A program made the position numbers and the translations under genes. Shown piece after piece: positions 30,009 through 46,600 of a stretch of DNA of 64,000 bases. The DNA comes from Lasioglossum baleicum (lineage: Eukaryota > Arthropoda > Insecta > Hymenoptera > Halictidae). The number at the start of each line of letters is the position of its first letter. The first letter of the stretch is position 1. The notes beneath the pieces were generated by a model. The model was given only the letters and a program-made list of their open reading frames with translations. It made no database searches and had not been told where the DNA came from. The stretch spans positions 1-64,000 of the forward strand of contig NW_027469238.1 of NCBI RefSeq assembly GCF_051020765.1, read 5' to 3'.

Positions 30009-31420
30009 AACGCATAACGCTTAACGCATAACGCCTAACGCATAACGCGTAACGCATAATGCATAACGCATAACGCTTAACGCATAGCCCATAACGCTTA
30101 TCGCATAACGCATAACGCATCGCGCATAACGCATAACGGATAACGCATAACGCATAACGCATAACGCATAACGGATAACGCATAACGCATAACGCATAGC
30201 GCATAACGCATAACGCATAACGCATAACGCATAACGCACAAAGCATAACGCATAACGCATAACGCATAACGCATGACGCATAACGCATAACGCATAACGC
30301 ATAACGCATAACGCATAACGCTTAACGCATAACGCCTAACGCATAACGCGTAACGCATAATGCATAACGCATAACGCTTAACGCATAGCCCATAACGCTT
30401 ATCGCATAACGCATAACGCATCGCGCATAACGCATAACGGATAACGCATAACGCATAACGCATAACGCATAACGCATAACGGATAACGCATAACGCATAA
30501 CGCATAGCGCATAACGAATAACGCATAACGCATAACCCATAACGCATAACGCATAACGCATAACGCATAACGCATAACGCATAACGCATAACGCATAACG
30601 CATAACGCATAACGCATAACGCATAACGCATAACGCATAACGCATAACGCATAACGCATAACGCATAACGCATAACGCATAACGCATAACGCATAACGCA
30701 TAACGCATAACGCATAACGCATAACGCATAACGCACAAAGCATAACGCATAACGCATAACGCATAACGCATGACGCATAACGCATAACGCATAACGCATA
30801 ACGCATAATGCATAACGCACAACGCACAACGCATAACGCATAACGCATAACGCATAACGCATAACGCATAACGCATAACGCATAACGCATAACGCATAAC
30901 GCATAACGCACAACGCACAACGCACAACGCATAACGCATAACGCATAACGCATAACGCATAACGCATAACGCATAACGCATAACGCTTAACGCATAACGC
31001 ATAACGCATAACGCATAACGCATAACGCATAACGCATAACGCATAACGCATAACGCATAACGCATAACGCATAACGCATAACGCTTAACGCATAACGCAT
31101 TACGCATAACGCATAACGCATAATGCATAACGCAAAACGCTTAACGCATAGCTCATAACGCATAACGCATAACGCTTAACGCATAACGCATAACGCATAA
31201 CGCATAACGCATAACGCATAACGCATAACGCATAACGCATAACGCATAACGCATAACGCATAACGCATAACGCATAACGCATAACGCATAACGCATAACG
31301 CATAACGCATAACGCATAACGCATAACGCATAACGCATAACGCATAACGCATAACGGATAACGCATAACGCTTAACGCATAACGCATTACGCATAACGCA
31401 TAACGCATAATGCATAACGC
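27550..31420. repeat. Segmental duplication, offset 3094 bp, sharing a rare variant
   Basis: The triple caacgca run at 27817 and the rare unit in gcaaaacgc at 28040 recur at 30911 and 31134, both offset by exactly 3094 bp (442 units). In this context the gcaaaacgc variant was noticed only in these two copies, which supports recent shared descent. Upstream, the acaaag markers (27550 and 30735) differ by 3185 bp, so 13 units, including a taacgga-bearing stretch, are missing from the right copy. Confidence 0.75.
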
Positions 31421-34263
31421 ATAACGCTTAACGCATAGCTCATAACGCATAACGCATAACGCATAACGCATAACGCATAACGCATAACGCATAACGAATT
31501 ACGCATAACGCATATCGCATAACGCATAACGCTTAACGCATAACGCTTAACGCATAACGCATTACGCATAACGCATAACGCATAACGGATAACGCATGAC
31601 GCATAACGCATAACGCATAAAGCATAACGCATAACGCATAACGCATAACGCATAACGCATAACGCATAACGCATAACGCATAACGCATAACGCATAACGC
31701 ATAACGCATAACGCATAACGCATAACGCATAACGCATAACGCATAACACATAACGCATAACGCATAACGCATAACGCATAACGCATAACGCATACCGCAT
31801 AACGCATAACGCATAACGCATAACGCACAACGCATAACGCATAACGCATAACGCATAACGCATAACGCTTAACGCATAACGCATAACGCATAACGCATAA
31901 CGCATAACGGATAACGCATAACGCATAACGCATAACGGATAACGCATAACGCATAACGCATAACGCATAACGCATAACGCATAACGCATAACGCATAACG
32001 CATAACGCATAACGCATAACGCATAACGCATAACGCATAACGCATAACGCATAACGCATAACGCATAACGCATAACGCATAACGCATAACGCATAACGCA
32101 TAACGCATAACGCATAACGCATAACGCATAACGCATAACGCATAACGCATAACGCATAACGCATAACGCATAACGCATAACGCATAACGCATAACGCATA
32201 ACGCATAACGCATAACGCATAACGCATAACGCATAACGCATAACGCATAACGCATAACGCATAACGCATAACGCACAAAGCATAACGCATAACGCATAAC
32301 GCATAACGCATGACGCATAACGCATAACGCATAACGCATAACGCATAACGCATAACGCATAACGCTTAACGCATAACGCCTAACGCATAACGCGTAACGC
32401 ATAACGCATAACGCATAACGCATAACGCATAACGCATAACGCATAACGCATAACGCATAACGCATAACGCATAACGCATAACGCATAACGCATAACGCTT
32501 AACGCATAACGCATAACGCATAACGCATAACGCATAACGCATAACGCATAACGCATAACGCATAACGCATAACGCATAACGCATAACGCATAACGCATAA
32601 CGCATAACGCATAACGCATAACGCATAACGCATAACGCATAACGCATAACGCATAACGCATAACGCATAACGCATAACGCATAACGCATAACGCATAGCG
32701 CATAACGCATAACGCATAACGCATAACGCATAACGCATAACGCATACCGCATAACGCATAATGCATAACGCACAACGCATAACGCATAACGCATAACGCA
32801 TAACGCATAACGCATAACGCTTAACGCATAACGCATAACGCATAACGCATAACGCATAACGGATAACGCATAACGCATAACGCATAACGGATAACGCATA
32901 ACGCATAACGCATAACGCATAACGCATAACGCATAACGCATAACGCATAACGCATAACGCATAACGCATAACGCATAACGCATAACGCATAACGCATAAC
33001 GCATAACGCATAACGCATAACGCATAACGCATAACGCATAACGCATAACGCATAACGCATAACGCATAACGCATAACGCATAACGCATAACGCATAACGC
33101 ATAACGCATAACGCATAACGCATAACGCATAACGCATAACGCATAACGCATAACGCATAACGCATAACGCATAACGCATAACGCATAACGCATAACGCAC
33201 AAAGCATAACGCATAACGCATAACGCATAACGCATGACGCATAACGCATAACGCATAACGCATTACGCATAACGCATAACGCATAACGCATAACGCATAA
33301 CGCTTAACGCATAGCTCATAACGCATAACGCATAACGCATAACGCATAACGCATAACGCATAACGCATAACGAATTACGCATAACGCATATCGCATAACG
33401 CATAACGCTTAACGCATAACGCTTAACGCATAACGCATTACGCATAACGCATAACGCATAACGGATAACGCATGACGCATAACGCATAACGCATAACGCA
33501 TAACGCATAACGCATAACGCATAACGCATAACGCATAACGCATAACGCATAACGCATAACGCATAACGCATAACGCATAACGCATAACGCATAACGCATA
33601 ACGCATAACGCATAACGCATAACGCATAACGCATAACACATAACGCATAACGCATAACGCATAACGCATAACGCATAACGCATACCGCATAACGCATAAC
33701 GCATAACGCATAACGCACAACGCATAACGCATAACGCATAACGCATAACGCATAACGCTTAACGCATAACGCATAACGCATAACGCATAACGCATAACGG
33801 ATAACGCATAACGCATAACGCATAACGGATAACGCATAACGCATAACGCATAACGCATAACGCATAACGCATAACGCATAACGCATAACGCATAACGCAT
33901 AACGCATAACGCATAACGCATAACGCATAACGCATAACGCATAACGCATAACGCATAACGCATAACGCATAACGCATAACGCATAACGCATAACGCATAA
34001 CGCATAACGCATAACGCATAACGCATAACGCATAACGCATAACGCATAACGCATAACGCATAACGCATAACGCATAACGCATAACGCATAACGCATAACG
34101 CATAACGCATAACGCATAACGCATAACGCATAACGCATAACGCATAACGCATAACGCATAACGCACAAAGCATAACGCATAACGCATAACGCATAACGCA
34201 TGACGCATAACGCATAACGCATAACGCATAACGCATAACGCATAACGCATAACGCTTAACGCA

Positions 34264-35775
34264 TAACGCCTAACGCGTAACGCGTAACGCATAACGCATA
34301 ACGCATAACGCATAACGCATAACGCATAACGCATAACGCATAACGCATAACGCATAACGCATAACGCATAACGCATAACGCATAACGCATAACGCATAAC
34401 GCATAACGCATAACGCATAACGCATAACGGATAACGCATAACGCTTAACGCATAACGCATTACGCATAACGCATAACGCATAATGCATAACGCATAACGC
34501 TTAACGCTTAACGCATAGCTCATAACGCATAACGCATAACGCATAACGCATAACGCATAACGCATAACGCATAACGCATAACGCATAACGCATAACGCAT
34601 AACGCATAACGCATAACGCATAACGCATAACGCATAACGCATAACGCATAACGCATAACGCATAACGCATAACGCATAACGCATAACGCATAACGCATAA
34701 CGCATAACGCATAACGCATAACGCATAACGCATAACGCATAACGCATAACGCATAACGCATAACGCATAACGCATAACGCATAACGCATAACGCATAACG
34801 CATAACGCATAACGCATAACGCATAACGCATAACGCATAACGCATAACGCATAACGCATAACGCATAACGCATAACGCATAACGCATAACGCATAACGCA
34901 TAACGCATAACGCATAACGCACAAAGCATAACGCATAACGCATAACGCATAACGCATGACGCATAACGCATAACGCATAACGCATAACGCATAACGCATA
35001 ACGCATAACGCTTAACGCATAACGCCTAACGCGTAACGCGTAACGCATAACGCATAACGCATAACGCATAACGCATAACGCATAACGCATAACGCATAAC
35101 GCATAACGCATAACGCATAACGCATAACGCATAACGCATAACGCATAACGCATAACGCATAACGCATAACGCATAACGCATAACGGATAACGCATAACGC
35201 TTAACGCATAACGCATTACGCATAACGCATAACGCATAATGCATAACGCATAACGCTTAACGCTTAACGCATAGCTCATAACGCATAACGCATAACGCAT
35301 AACGCATAACGCATAACGCATAACGCATAACGCATAACGCATAACGCATAACGCATAACGCATAACGCATAACGCATAACGCATAACGCATAACGCATAA
35401 CGCATAACGCATAACGCATAACGCATAACGCATAACGCATAACGCATAACGCATAACGCATAACGCATAACGCATAACGCATAACGCATAACGCATAACG
35501 CATAACGCATAACGCATAACGCATAACGCATAACGCATAACGCATAACGCATAACGCATAACGCTTAACGCATAACGCATAACGCATAACGCATAACGCA
35601 TAACGCATAACGCATAACGCATAACGCATAACGCATAACGCATAACGCATAACGCATAACGCATAACGCATAACGCATAACGCATAACGCATAACGCATA
35701 ACGCATAACGCATAACGCATAACGCATAACGCATAACGCATAACGCATAACGCATAACGCATAGCGCATAACGCA
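34264..35775. repeat. Tandem duplication of about 756 bp
   Basis: The unusual consecutive variants cctaacgcgtaacgcgtaac occur at about 34270 and 35026, offset 756 bp (108 units). The segments that follow, 34270-34488 and 35026-35244, carry the same variant order (taacgga, ttacgca, taatgca, double gcttaac, tagctca). This looks like a recent local tandem duplication. Confidence 0.8.
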
Positions 35776-37833
35776 TAACGCATAACGCATAACGCATAAC
35801 GCATAACGCATACCGCATAACGCATAATGCATAACGCACAACGCATAACGCATAACGCATAACGCATAACGCATAACGCATAACGCTTAACGCATAACGC
35901 ATAACGCATAACGCATAACGCATAACGGATAACGCATAACGCATAACGCATAACGGATAACGCATAACGCATAACGCATAACGCATAACGCATAACGCAT
36001 AACGCATAACGCATAACGCATAACGCATAACGCATAACGCATAACGCATAACGCATAACGCATAACGCATAACGCATAACGCATAACGCATAACGCATAA
36101 CGCATAACGCATAACGCATAACGCATAACGCATAACGCATAACGCATAACGCATAACGCATAACGCATAACGCATAACGCATAACGCATAACGCATAACG
36201 CATAACGCATAACGCATAACGCATAACGCATAACGCATAACGCATAACGCATAACGCATAACGCATAACGCATAACGCATAACGCATAACGCATAACGCA
36301 TAACGCATAACGCACAAAGCATAACGCATAACGCATAACGCATAACGCATGACGCATAACGCATAACGCATAACGCATAACGCATAATGCATAACGCACA
36401 ACGCACAACGCATAACGCATAACGCATAACGCATAACGCATAACGCATAACGCATAACGCATAACGCATAACGCATAACGCATAACGCATAACGCATAAC
36501 GCATAACGGATAACGCATAACGCATAACGCATAACGCATAACGCATAACGCATAACGCATAACGCATAACGCATAACGCATAACGCACAACGCACAACGC
36601 ACAACGCATAACGCATAACGCATAACGCATAACGCATAACGCATAACGCATAACGCATAACGCTTAACGCATAACGCATAACGCATAACGCATAACGCAT
36701 AACGCATAACGCATAACGCATAACGCATAACGCATAACGCATAACGCATAACGCATAACGCTTAACGCATAACGCATTACGCATAACGCATAACGCATAA
36801 TGCATAACGCATAACGCTTAACGCATAGCTCATAACGCATAACGCATAACGCTTAACGCATAACGCATAACGCATAACGCATAACGCATAACGCATAACG
36901 CATAACGCATAACGCATAACGCATAACGCATAACGCATAACGCATAACGCATAACGCATAACGCATAACGCATAACGCATAACGCATAACGCATAACGCA
37001 TAACGCATAACGCATAACGCATAACGGATAACGCATAACGCTTAACGCATAACGCATTACGCATAACGCATAACGCATAATGCATAACGCATAACGCTTA
37101 ACGCATAGCTCATAACGCATAACGCATAACGCATAACGCATAACGCATAACGCATAACGCATAACGAATTACGCATAACGCATATCGCATAACGCATAAC
37201 GCTTAACGCATAACGCATAACGCATAACGAATTACGCATAACGCATATCGCATAACGCATAACGCTTAACGCATAACGCTTAACGCATAACGCATTACGC
37301 ATAACGCATAACGCATAACGGATAACGCATGACGCATAACGCATAACGCATAACGCATAACGCATAACGCATAACGCATAACGCATAACGCATAACGCAT
37401 AACGCATAACGCATAACGCATAACGCATAACGCATAACGCATAACGCATAACGCATAACGCATAACGCATAACGCATAACGCATAACGCATAACGCATAA
37501 CGCATAACGCATAACGCATAACGCATAACGCATAACGCATAACGCATAACGCATAACGCATAACGCATAACGCATAACGCATAACGCATAACGCATAACG
37601 CATAACGCATAACGCATAACGCATAACGCATAACGCATAACGCATAACGCATAACGCATAACGCATAACGCATAACGCATAACGCATAACGCATAACGCA
37701 TAACGCATAACGCATAACGCATAACGCATAACGCATAACGCATAACGCATAACGCATAACGCATAACGCATAACGCATAACGCATAACGCATAACGCATA
37801 ACGCATAACGCATAACGCATAACGCTTAACGCA

Positions 37834-40800
37834 TAGCTGATAACGCATAACGCATAGCCCATAACGCATAACGCATAACGGATAACGCATAACGCATGAC
37901 GCATAACGCATAACGCATAACGCATAACGCATAACGCATAACGCATAACGCATAACGCATAACGCATAACGCATAACGCATAACGCATAACGCATAACGC
38001 ATAACGCATAACGCATAACGCATAACGCATAACGCATAACGCATAACGCATAACGCATAACGCATAACGCATAACGCATAACGCATAACGCATAACGCAT
38101 AACGCATAACGCATAACGCATAACGCATAACGCATAACGCATAACGCATAACGCATAACGCATAACGCATAACGCATAACGCATAACGCATAACGCATAA
38201 CGCATAACGCATAACGCATAACGCATAACGCATAACGCATAACGCATAACGCATAACGCATAACGCATAACGCATAACGCATAACGCATAACGCATAACG
38301 CATAACGCATAACGCATAACGCATAACGCATAACGCATAACGCATAACGCATAACGCATAACGCATAACGCATAACGCTTAACGCATAGCTGATAACGCA
38401 TAACGCATAGCCCATAACGCATAACGCATAACGGATAACGCATAACGCATAACGCATAATGCATAACGGATAACGCATAACGCATAACGCATATCGCATA
38501 ACGCATAACGCATAACGAATTACGCATAACGCATAACCCATAACGCATAACGCATAACGCATAACGCATAACGCATAACGCATAACGCATAACGCATACC
38601 GCATAACGCATAATGCATAACGCACAACGCATAACGCATAACGCATAACGCATAACGCATAACGCTTAACGCATAACGCATAACGCATAACGCATAACGG
38701 ATAACGCATAACGCATAACGCATAACGGATAACGCATAACGCATAACGCATAACGCATAACGCATAACGCATAACGCATAACGCATAACGCATAACGCAT
38801 AACGCATAACGCATAACGCATAACGCATAACGCATAACGCATAACGCATAACGCATAACGCATAACGCATAACGCATAACGCATAACGCATAACGCATAA
38901 CGCATAACGCATAACGCATAACGCATAACGCATAACGCATAACGCATAACGCATAACGCATAACGCATAACGCATAACGCTTAACGCATAACGCATAACG
39001 CATAACGCATAACGCATAACGCATAACGCATAACGCATAACGCATAACGCATAACGCATAACGCATAACGCATAACGCGTAACGCATAACGCATAACGCA
39101 TAACGCATAACGCATAACGCATAACGCATAACGCATAACGCATAACGCATAACGCATAACGCATAACGCATAACGCATAACGCATAACGCATAACGCATA
39201 ACGCTTAACGCATAACGCATAACGCATAACGCATAACGCATAACGCATAACGCATAACGCATAACGCATAACGCATAACGAATAACGCATAACGCATAAC
39301 GCATAACGCATAACGCATAACGCATAACGCATAACGCATAACGCATAACGCATAACGCATAACGCATAACGCATAACGCATAACGCATAACGCATAACGC
39401 ATAACGCATAACGCATAACGCATAACGCATAACGCATAACGCATAACGCATAACGCATAACGCATAACGCATAACGCATAACGCATAACGCATAACGCAT
39501 AACGCATAACGCATAACGCATAACGCTTAACGCATAACGCATAACGCATAACGCATAACGCATAACGCATAACGCATAACGCATAACGCATAACGCATAA
39601 CGAATAACGCATAACGCATAACGCATAACGCATAACGCATAACGCATAACGCATAACGCATAACGCATAACGCATAACGCATAACGCATAACGCATAACG
39701 CATAACGCATAACGCATAACGCATAACGCATAACGCATAACGCATAACGCATAACGCATAACGCATAACGCATAACGCATAACGCATAACGCATAACGCA
39801 TAACGCATAACGCATAACGCATAACGCATAACGCATAACGCATAACGCATAACGCATAACGCATAACGCATAACGCTTAACGCATAACGCATAACGCATA
39901 ACGCATAACGCATAACGCATAACGCATAACGCATAACGCATAACGCATAACGCATAACGCATAACGCTTAACGCATAACGCATAACGGATAACGCATAAC
40001 GGATAACGCATAACGCATAACGCATAACGCATAACGCATAACGCATAACGCATAACGCATAACGCATAACGCATAACGCATAACGCATAACGCATAACGC
40101 ATAACGCATAACGCATAACGCATAACGCATAACGCATAACGCATAACGCATAACGCATAACGCATAACGCATAACGCTTAACGCATAACGCATTACGCAT
40201 AACGCATAACGCATAATGCATAACGCATAACGCTTAACGCATAGCTCATAACGCATAACGCATAACGCTTAACGCATAACGCATAACGCATAACGCATAA
40301 CGCATAACGCATAACGCATAACGCATAACGCATAACGCATAACGCATAACGCATAACGCATAACGCATAACGCATAACGCATAACGCATAACGCATAACG
40401 CATAACGGATAACGCATAACGCTTAACGCATAACGCATTACGCATAACGCATAACGCATAACGCATAATGCATAACGCATAACGCTTAACGCATAGCTCA
40501 TAACGCATAACGCATAACGCATAACGCATAACGCATAACGCATAACGCATAACGAATTACGCATAACGCATATCGCATAACGCATAACGCTTAACGCATA
40601 ACGCTTAACGCATAACGCATTACGCATAACGCATAACGGATAACGCATGACGCATAACGCATAACGCATAACGCATAACGCATAACGCATAACGCATAAC
40701 GCATAACGCATAACGCATAACGCATAACGCATAACGCATAACGCATAACGCATAACGCATAACGCATAACGCATAACGCATAACGCATAACGCATAACGC

Positions 40801-42640
40801 ATAACGCATAACGCATAACGCATAACGCATAACGCATAACGCATAACGCATAACACATAACGCATAACGCATAACGCATAACGCATAACGCATAACGCAT
40901 AACGCATAACGCATACCGCATAACGCATAATGCATAACGCACAACGCATAACGCATAACGCATAACGCATAACGCATAACGCTTAACGCATAACGCATAA
41001 CGCATAACGCATAACGCATAACGGATAACGCATAACGCATAACGCATAACGGATAACGCATAACGCATAACGCATAACGCATAACGCATAACGCATAACG
41101 CATAACGCATAACGCATAACGCATAACGCATAACGCATAACGCATAACGCATAACGCATAACGCATAACGCATAACGCATAACGCATAACGCATAACGCA
41201 TAACGCATAACGCATAACGCATAACGCATAACGCATAACGCATAACGCATAACGCATAACGCATAACGCATAACGCATAACGCATAACGCATAACGCATA
41301 ACGCATAACGCATAACGCATAACGCATAACGCATAACGCATAACGCATAACGCATAACGCATAACGCATAACGCATAGCGCATAACGCATAACGCATAAC
41401 GCATAACGCATAACGCATAACGCATACCGCATAACGCATAATGCATAACGCACAACGCATAACGCATAACGCATAACGCATAACGCATAACGCATAACGC
41501 TTAACGCATAACGCATAACGCATAACGCATAACGCATAACGGATAACGCATAACGCATAACGCATAACGGATAACGCATAACGCATAACGCATAACGCAT
41601 AACGCATAACGCATAACGCATAACGCATAACGCATAACGCATAACGCATAACGCATAACGCATAACGCATAACGCATAACGCATAACGCATAACGCATAA
41701 CGCATAACGCATAACGCATAACGCATAACGCATAACGCATAACGCATAACGCATAACGCATAACGCATAACGCTTAACGCATAGCTGATAACGCATAACG
41801 CATAGCCCATAACGCATAACGCATAACGGATAACGCATAACGCATAACGCATAACGCATAACGCATAACGCATAACGCTTAACGCATAATGCATAACGCA
41901 TAACGCATAACGCATAACGCATAACGCATAACGCATAACGCATAACGCATAACGCATAACGCATAACGCATAACGCATAACGCATAACGCATAACGCATA
42001 ACGCATAGCGCATAACGCATAACGCATAACGCATAACGCATAACGCTTAACGCATAACGCATAACGCATAACGCATAACGCATAACGCATAACGCATAAC
42101 GCATAACGCATAACGCATAACGCATAACGCATAACGCATAACGCATAACGCATAACGCATAACGCATAACGCATAACACATAACGCATAACGCATAACGC
42201 ATAACGCATAACGCATAACGCATAACGCATAACGCATAACGCATAACGCATAACGCATAACGCATAACGCTTAACGCATAGCTGATAACGCATAACGCAT
42301 AGCCCATAACGCATAACGCATAACGGATAACGCATAACGCATAACGCATAACGCATAACGCATAACGCTTAACGCATAATGCATAACGCATAACGCATAA
42401 CGCATAACGCATAACGCATAACGCATAACGCATAACGCATAACGCATAACGCATAACGCATAACGCATAACGCATAACGCATAGCGCATAACGCATAACG
42501 CATAACGCATAACGCATAACGCATAACGCTTAACGCATAACGCATAACGCATAACGCATAACGCATAACGCATAACGCATAACGCATAACGCATAACGCA
42601 TAACGCATAACGCATAACACATAACGCATAACGCATAACG
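37834..42640. repeat. tagctgat cassette block
   Basis: The cassette tagctgat, followed shortly by tagcccat and taacgga, occurs at 37834, 38387, 41782 and 42279 (spacings 553, 3395 and 497 bp, all multiples of 7). The last two copies are each followed by gcttaacgcataatgc (41877 and 42367, offset 490), making an approximately 0.5-kb tandem pair that differs by one unit. Related cassettes occur at 6938, 7001 and 14454. Confidence 0.7.
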
Positions 42641-43613
42641 CATAACGCTTAACGCATAACGCCTAACGCATAACGCGTAACGCATAATGCATAACGCATA
42701 ACGCATAACGCATAACGCATAACGCATAACGCATAACGCATAACGCATAACGCATAACGCATAACGCATAACGCATAACACATAACGCATAACGCATAAC
42801 GCATAACGCTTAACGCATAACGCCTAACGCATAACGCGTAACGCATAATGCATAACGCATAACGCATAACGCATAACGCATAACGCATAACGCATAACGC
42901 ATAACGCATAACGCATAACGCATAACGCATAACGCATAACGCATCGCGCATAACGCATAACGGATAACGCATAACGCATAACGCATAACGGATAACGCAT
43001 AACGCATAACGCATAACGCATAACGCATAACGAATTACGCATAATGCATAACCCATAACGCATAACGCATAACGCATAACGCATAACGCATAACGCATAA
43101 CGCATAACGCATAACGCATAACGCATAACGCATAACGCATAACGCATAACGCATAACGCATAACGCATAACGCATAACGCATAACGCATAACGCATAACG
43201 CATAACGCATAACGCATAACGCATAACGCATAACGCATAACGCATAACGCATAACGCATAACGCATAACGCATAACGCATAACGCATAACGCATAACGGA
43301 TAACGCAAGACGCATAACGCATAACGCATAAAGCATAACGCATAACGCATAACGCATAACGCATAACGCATAACGCATAACGCATAACGCATAACGCATA
43401 ACGCATAACGCATAACGCATAACGCATAACGCATAACGCATAACGCATAATGCATAACGCACAACGCATAACGCATAACGCATAACGCATAACGCATAAC
43501 GCATAACGCATAACGCATAACGCATAACGCCTAACGCATAACGCATAACGCATAACGCATAACGCATAACGCATAACACATAACGCATAACGCATAACGC
43601 TTAACGCATAACG

Positions 43614-46600
43614 TCTAACGCATAACGCGTAACGCATAATGCATAACGCATAACGCTTAACGCATAGCCCATAACGCATAACGCATAACGCATAACGCAT
43701 CGCGCATAACGCATAACGCATAACGCATAACGCATAACGCATAACGCATAACGCATAACGCATAACGCATAACGCATAACGCATAACGCATAACGCATAA
43801 CGCATAACGCATAACGCATAACGCATAACGCATAACGCATAACGCATAACGCATAACGCATAACGCATAACGCATAACGCATAACGCATAACGCATAATG
43901 CATAACGCACAACGCATAACGCATAACGCATAACGCATAACGCATAACGCATAACGCATAACGCATAACGCATAACGCATAACACATAACGCATAACACA
44001 TAACGCATAACGCATAACGCATAACGCTTAACGCATAACGCCTAACGCATAACGCGTAACTCATAATGCATAACGCATAACGCTTAACGCATAGCCCATA
44101 ACGCATAACGCATAACGCATCGCGCATAACGCATAACGGATAACGCATAACGCATAACGCATAACGGATAACGCATAACGCATAACGCATAACGAATTAC
44201 GCATAACGCATAACCCATAACGCATAACGCATAACGCATAACGCATAACGCATAACGCATAACGCATAACGCATAACGCATAACGCATAACGCATAACGC
44301 ATAACGCATAACGCATAACGCATAACGGATAACGCATAACGCTTAACGCATAACGCATTACGCATAACGCATAACGCATAATGCATAACGCATAACGCTT
44401 AACGCATAGCTCATAACGCATAACGCATAACGCATAACGCATAACGCATAACGCATAACGCATAACGCATAACGCATAACGCATAACGAATTACGCATAA
44501 CGCATATCGCATAACGCATAACGCTTAACGCATAACGCTTAACGCATAACGCATTACGCATAACGCATAACGCATAACGGATAACGCATGACGCATAACG
44601 CATAACGCATAACGCATAACGCATAACGCATAACGCATAACGCATAACGCATAACGCATAACGCATAACGCATAACGCATAACGCATAACGCATAACGCA
44701 TAACGCATAACGCATAACGCATAACGCATAACGCATAACGCATAACGCATAACGCATAACGCATAACGCATAACGCATAACGCATAACGCATAACACATA
44801 ACGCATAACGCATAACGCATAACGCATAACGCATAACGCATAACGCATAACGCATACCGCATAACGCATAATGCATAACGCACAACGCATAACGCATAAC
44901 GCATAACGCATAACGCATAACGCATAACGCATAACGCATAACGCATAACGCGTAACGCATGACGCATAACGCATAACGCATAACGCATAACGCATAACGC
45001 ATAACGCTTAACGCATAACGCCTAACGCATAACGCGTAACGCATAATGCATAACGCATAACGCTTAACGCATAGCCCATAACGCTTAACGCATAACGCAT
45101 AACGCATCGCGCATAACGCATAACGGATAACGCATAACGCATAACGCATAACGCATAACGGATAACGCATAACGCATAACGCATAGCGCATAACGAATAA
45201 CGCATAACGCATAACGCATAACGCATAACGCATAACGCATAACGCATACCGCATAACGCATAATGCATAACGCACAACGCATAACGCATAACGCATAACG
45301 CATAACGCATAACGCATAACGCATAACGCATAACGCATAACGCATAACGCATAACGCATAACGCATAACGCATAACGCATAACGCATAACGCATAACGCA
45401 TAACGCATAACGCATAACGCATAACGCATAACGCATAACGCATAACGCATAACGCATAACGCATAACGCATAACGCATAACGCATAACGCATAACGCATA
45501 ACGCATAACGCATAACGCATAACGCATAACGCATAACGCATAACGCATCGCGCATAACGCATAACGGATAACGCATAACGCATAACGCATAACGGATAAC
45601 GCATAACGCATAACGCATAACGCATAACGCATAACGAATTACGCATAATGCATAACGCATAACACATAACGCATAACGCATAACGTCTAACGCATAACGC
45701 GTAACGCATAATGCATAACGCATAACGCTTAACGCATAGCCCATAACGCATAACGCATAACGCATAACGCATAACGCATAACGCATCGCGCATAACGCAT
45801 AACGCATAACGCATAACGCATAACGCATAACGCATAACGCATAACGCATCGCGCATAACGCATAACGGATAACGCATAACGCATAACGCATAACGGATAA
45901 CGCATAACGCATAACGCATAACGCATAACGAATTACGCATAATGCATAACCCATAACGCATAACGCATAACGCATAACGCATAACGCATAACGCATAACG
46001 CATAACGCATAACGCATAACGCATAACGCATAACGCATAACGCATACCGCATAACGCATAATGCATAACGCACAACGCATAACGCATAACGCATAACGCA
46101 TAACGCATAACGCATAACGCTTAACGCATAACGCATAACGCATAACGCATAACGCATAACGGATAACGCATAACGCATAACGCATAACGGATAACGCATA
46201 ACGCATAACGCATAACGCATAACGCATAACGCATAACGCATAACGCATAACGCATAACGCATAACGCATAACGCATAACGCATAACGCATAACGCATAAC
46301 GCATAACGCATAACGCATAACGCATAACGCATAACGCATAACGCATAACGCATAACGCATAACGCATAACGCATAACGCATAACGCATAACGCATAACGC
46401 ATAACGCATAACGCATAACGCATAACGCATAACGCATAACGCATAACGCATAACGCATAACGCATAACGCATAACGCATAACGCATAACGCATAACGCAT
46501 AACGCATAACGCATAACGCATAACGCATAACGCATAACGCATAACGCATAACGCACAAAGCATAACGCATAACGCATAACGCGTAACGCATGACGCATAA

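Larger units (their letters stand above)
13184..42640. repeat. Distinct central satellite domain
   Basis: This stretch lacks the caagacg plus taaagca cassette found on both sides (last copy near 12416, next near 43307). It is instead rich in tagctcat cassettes and in runs of two or three caacgca units. Triple caacgca runs begin at about 16407, 19340, 21818, 23274, 24149, 25878, 27817, 30911 and 36588, with spacings that are all multiples of 7. The contrast was found by eye, so boundaries are accurate only to a few hundred bases. Confidence 0.65.
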
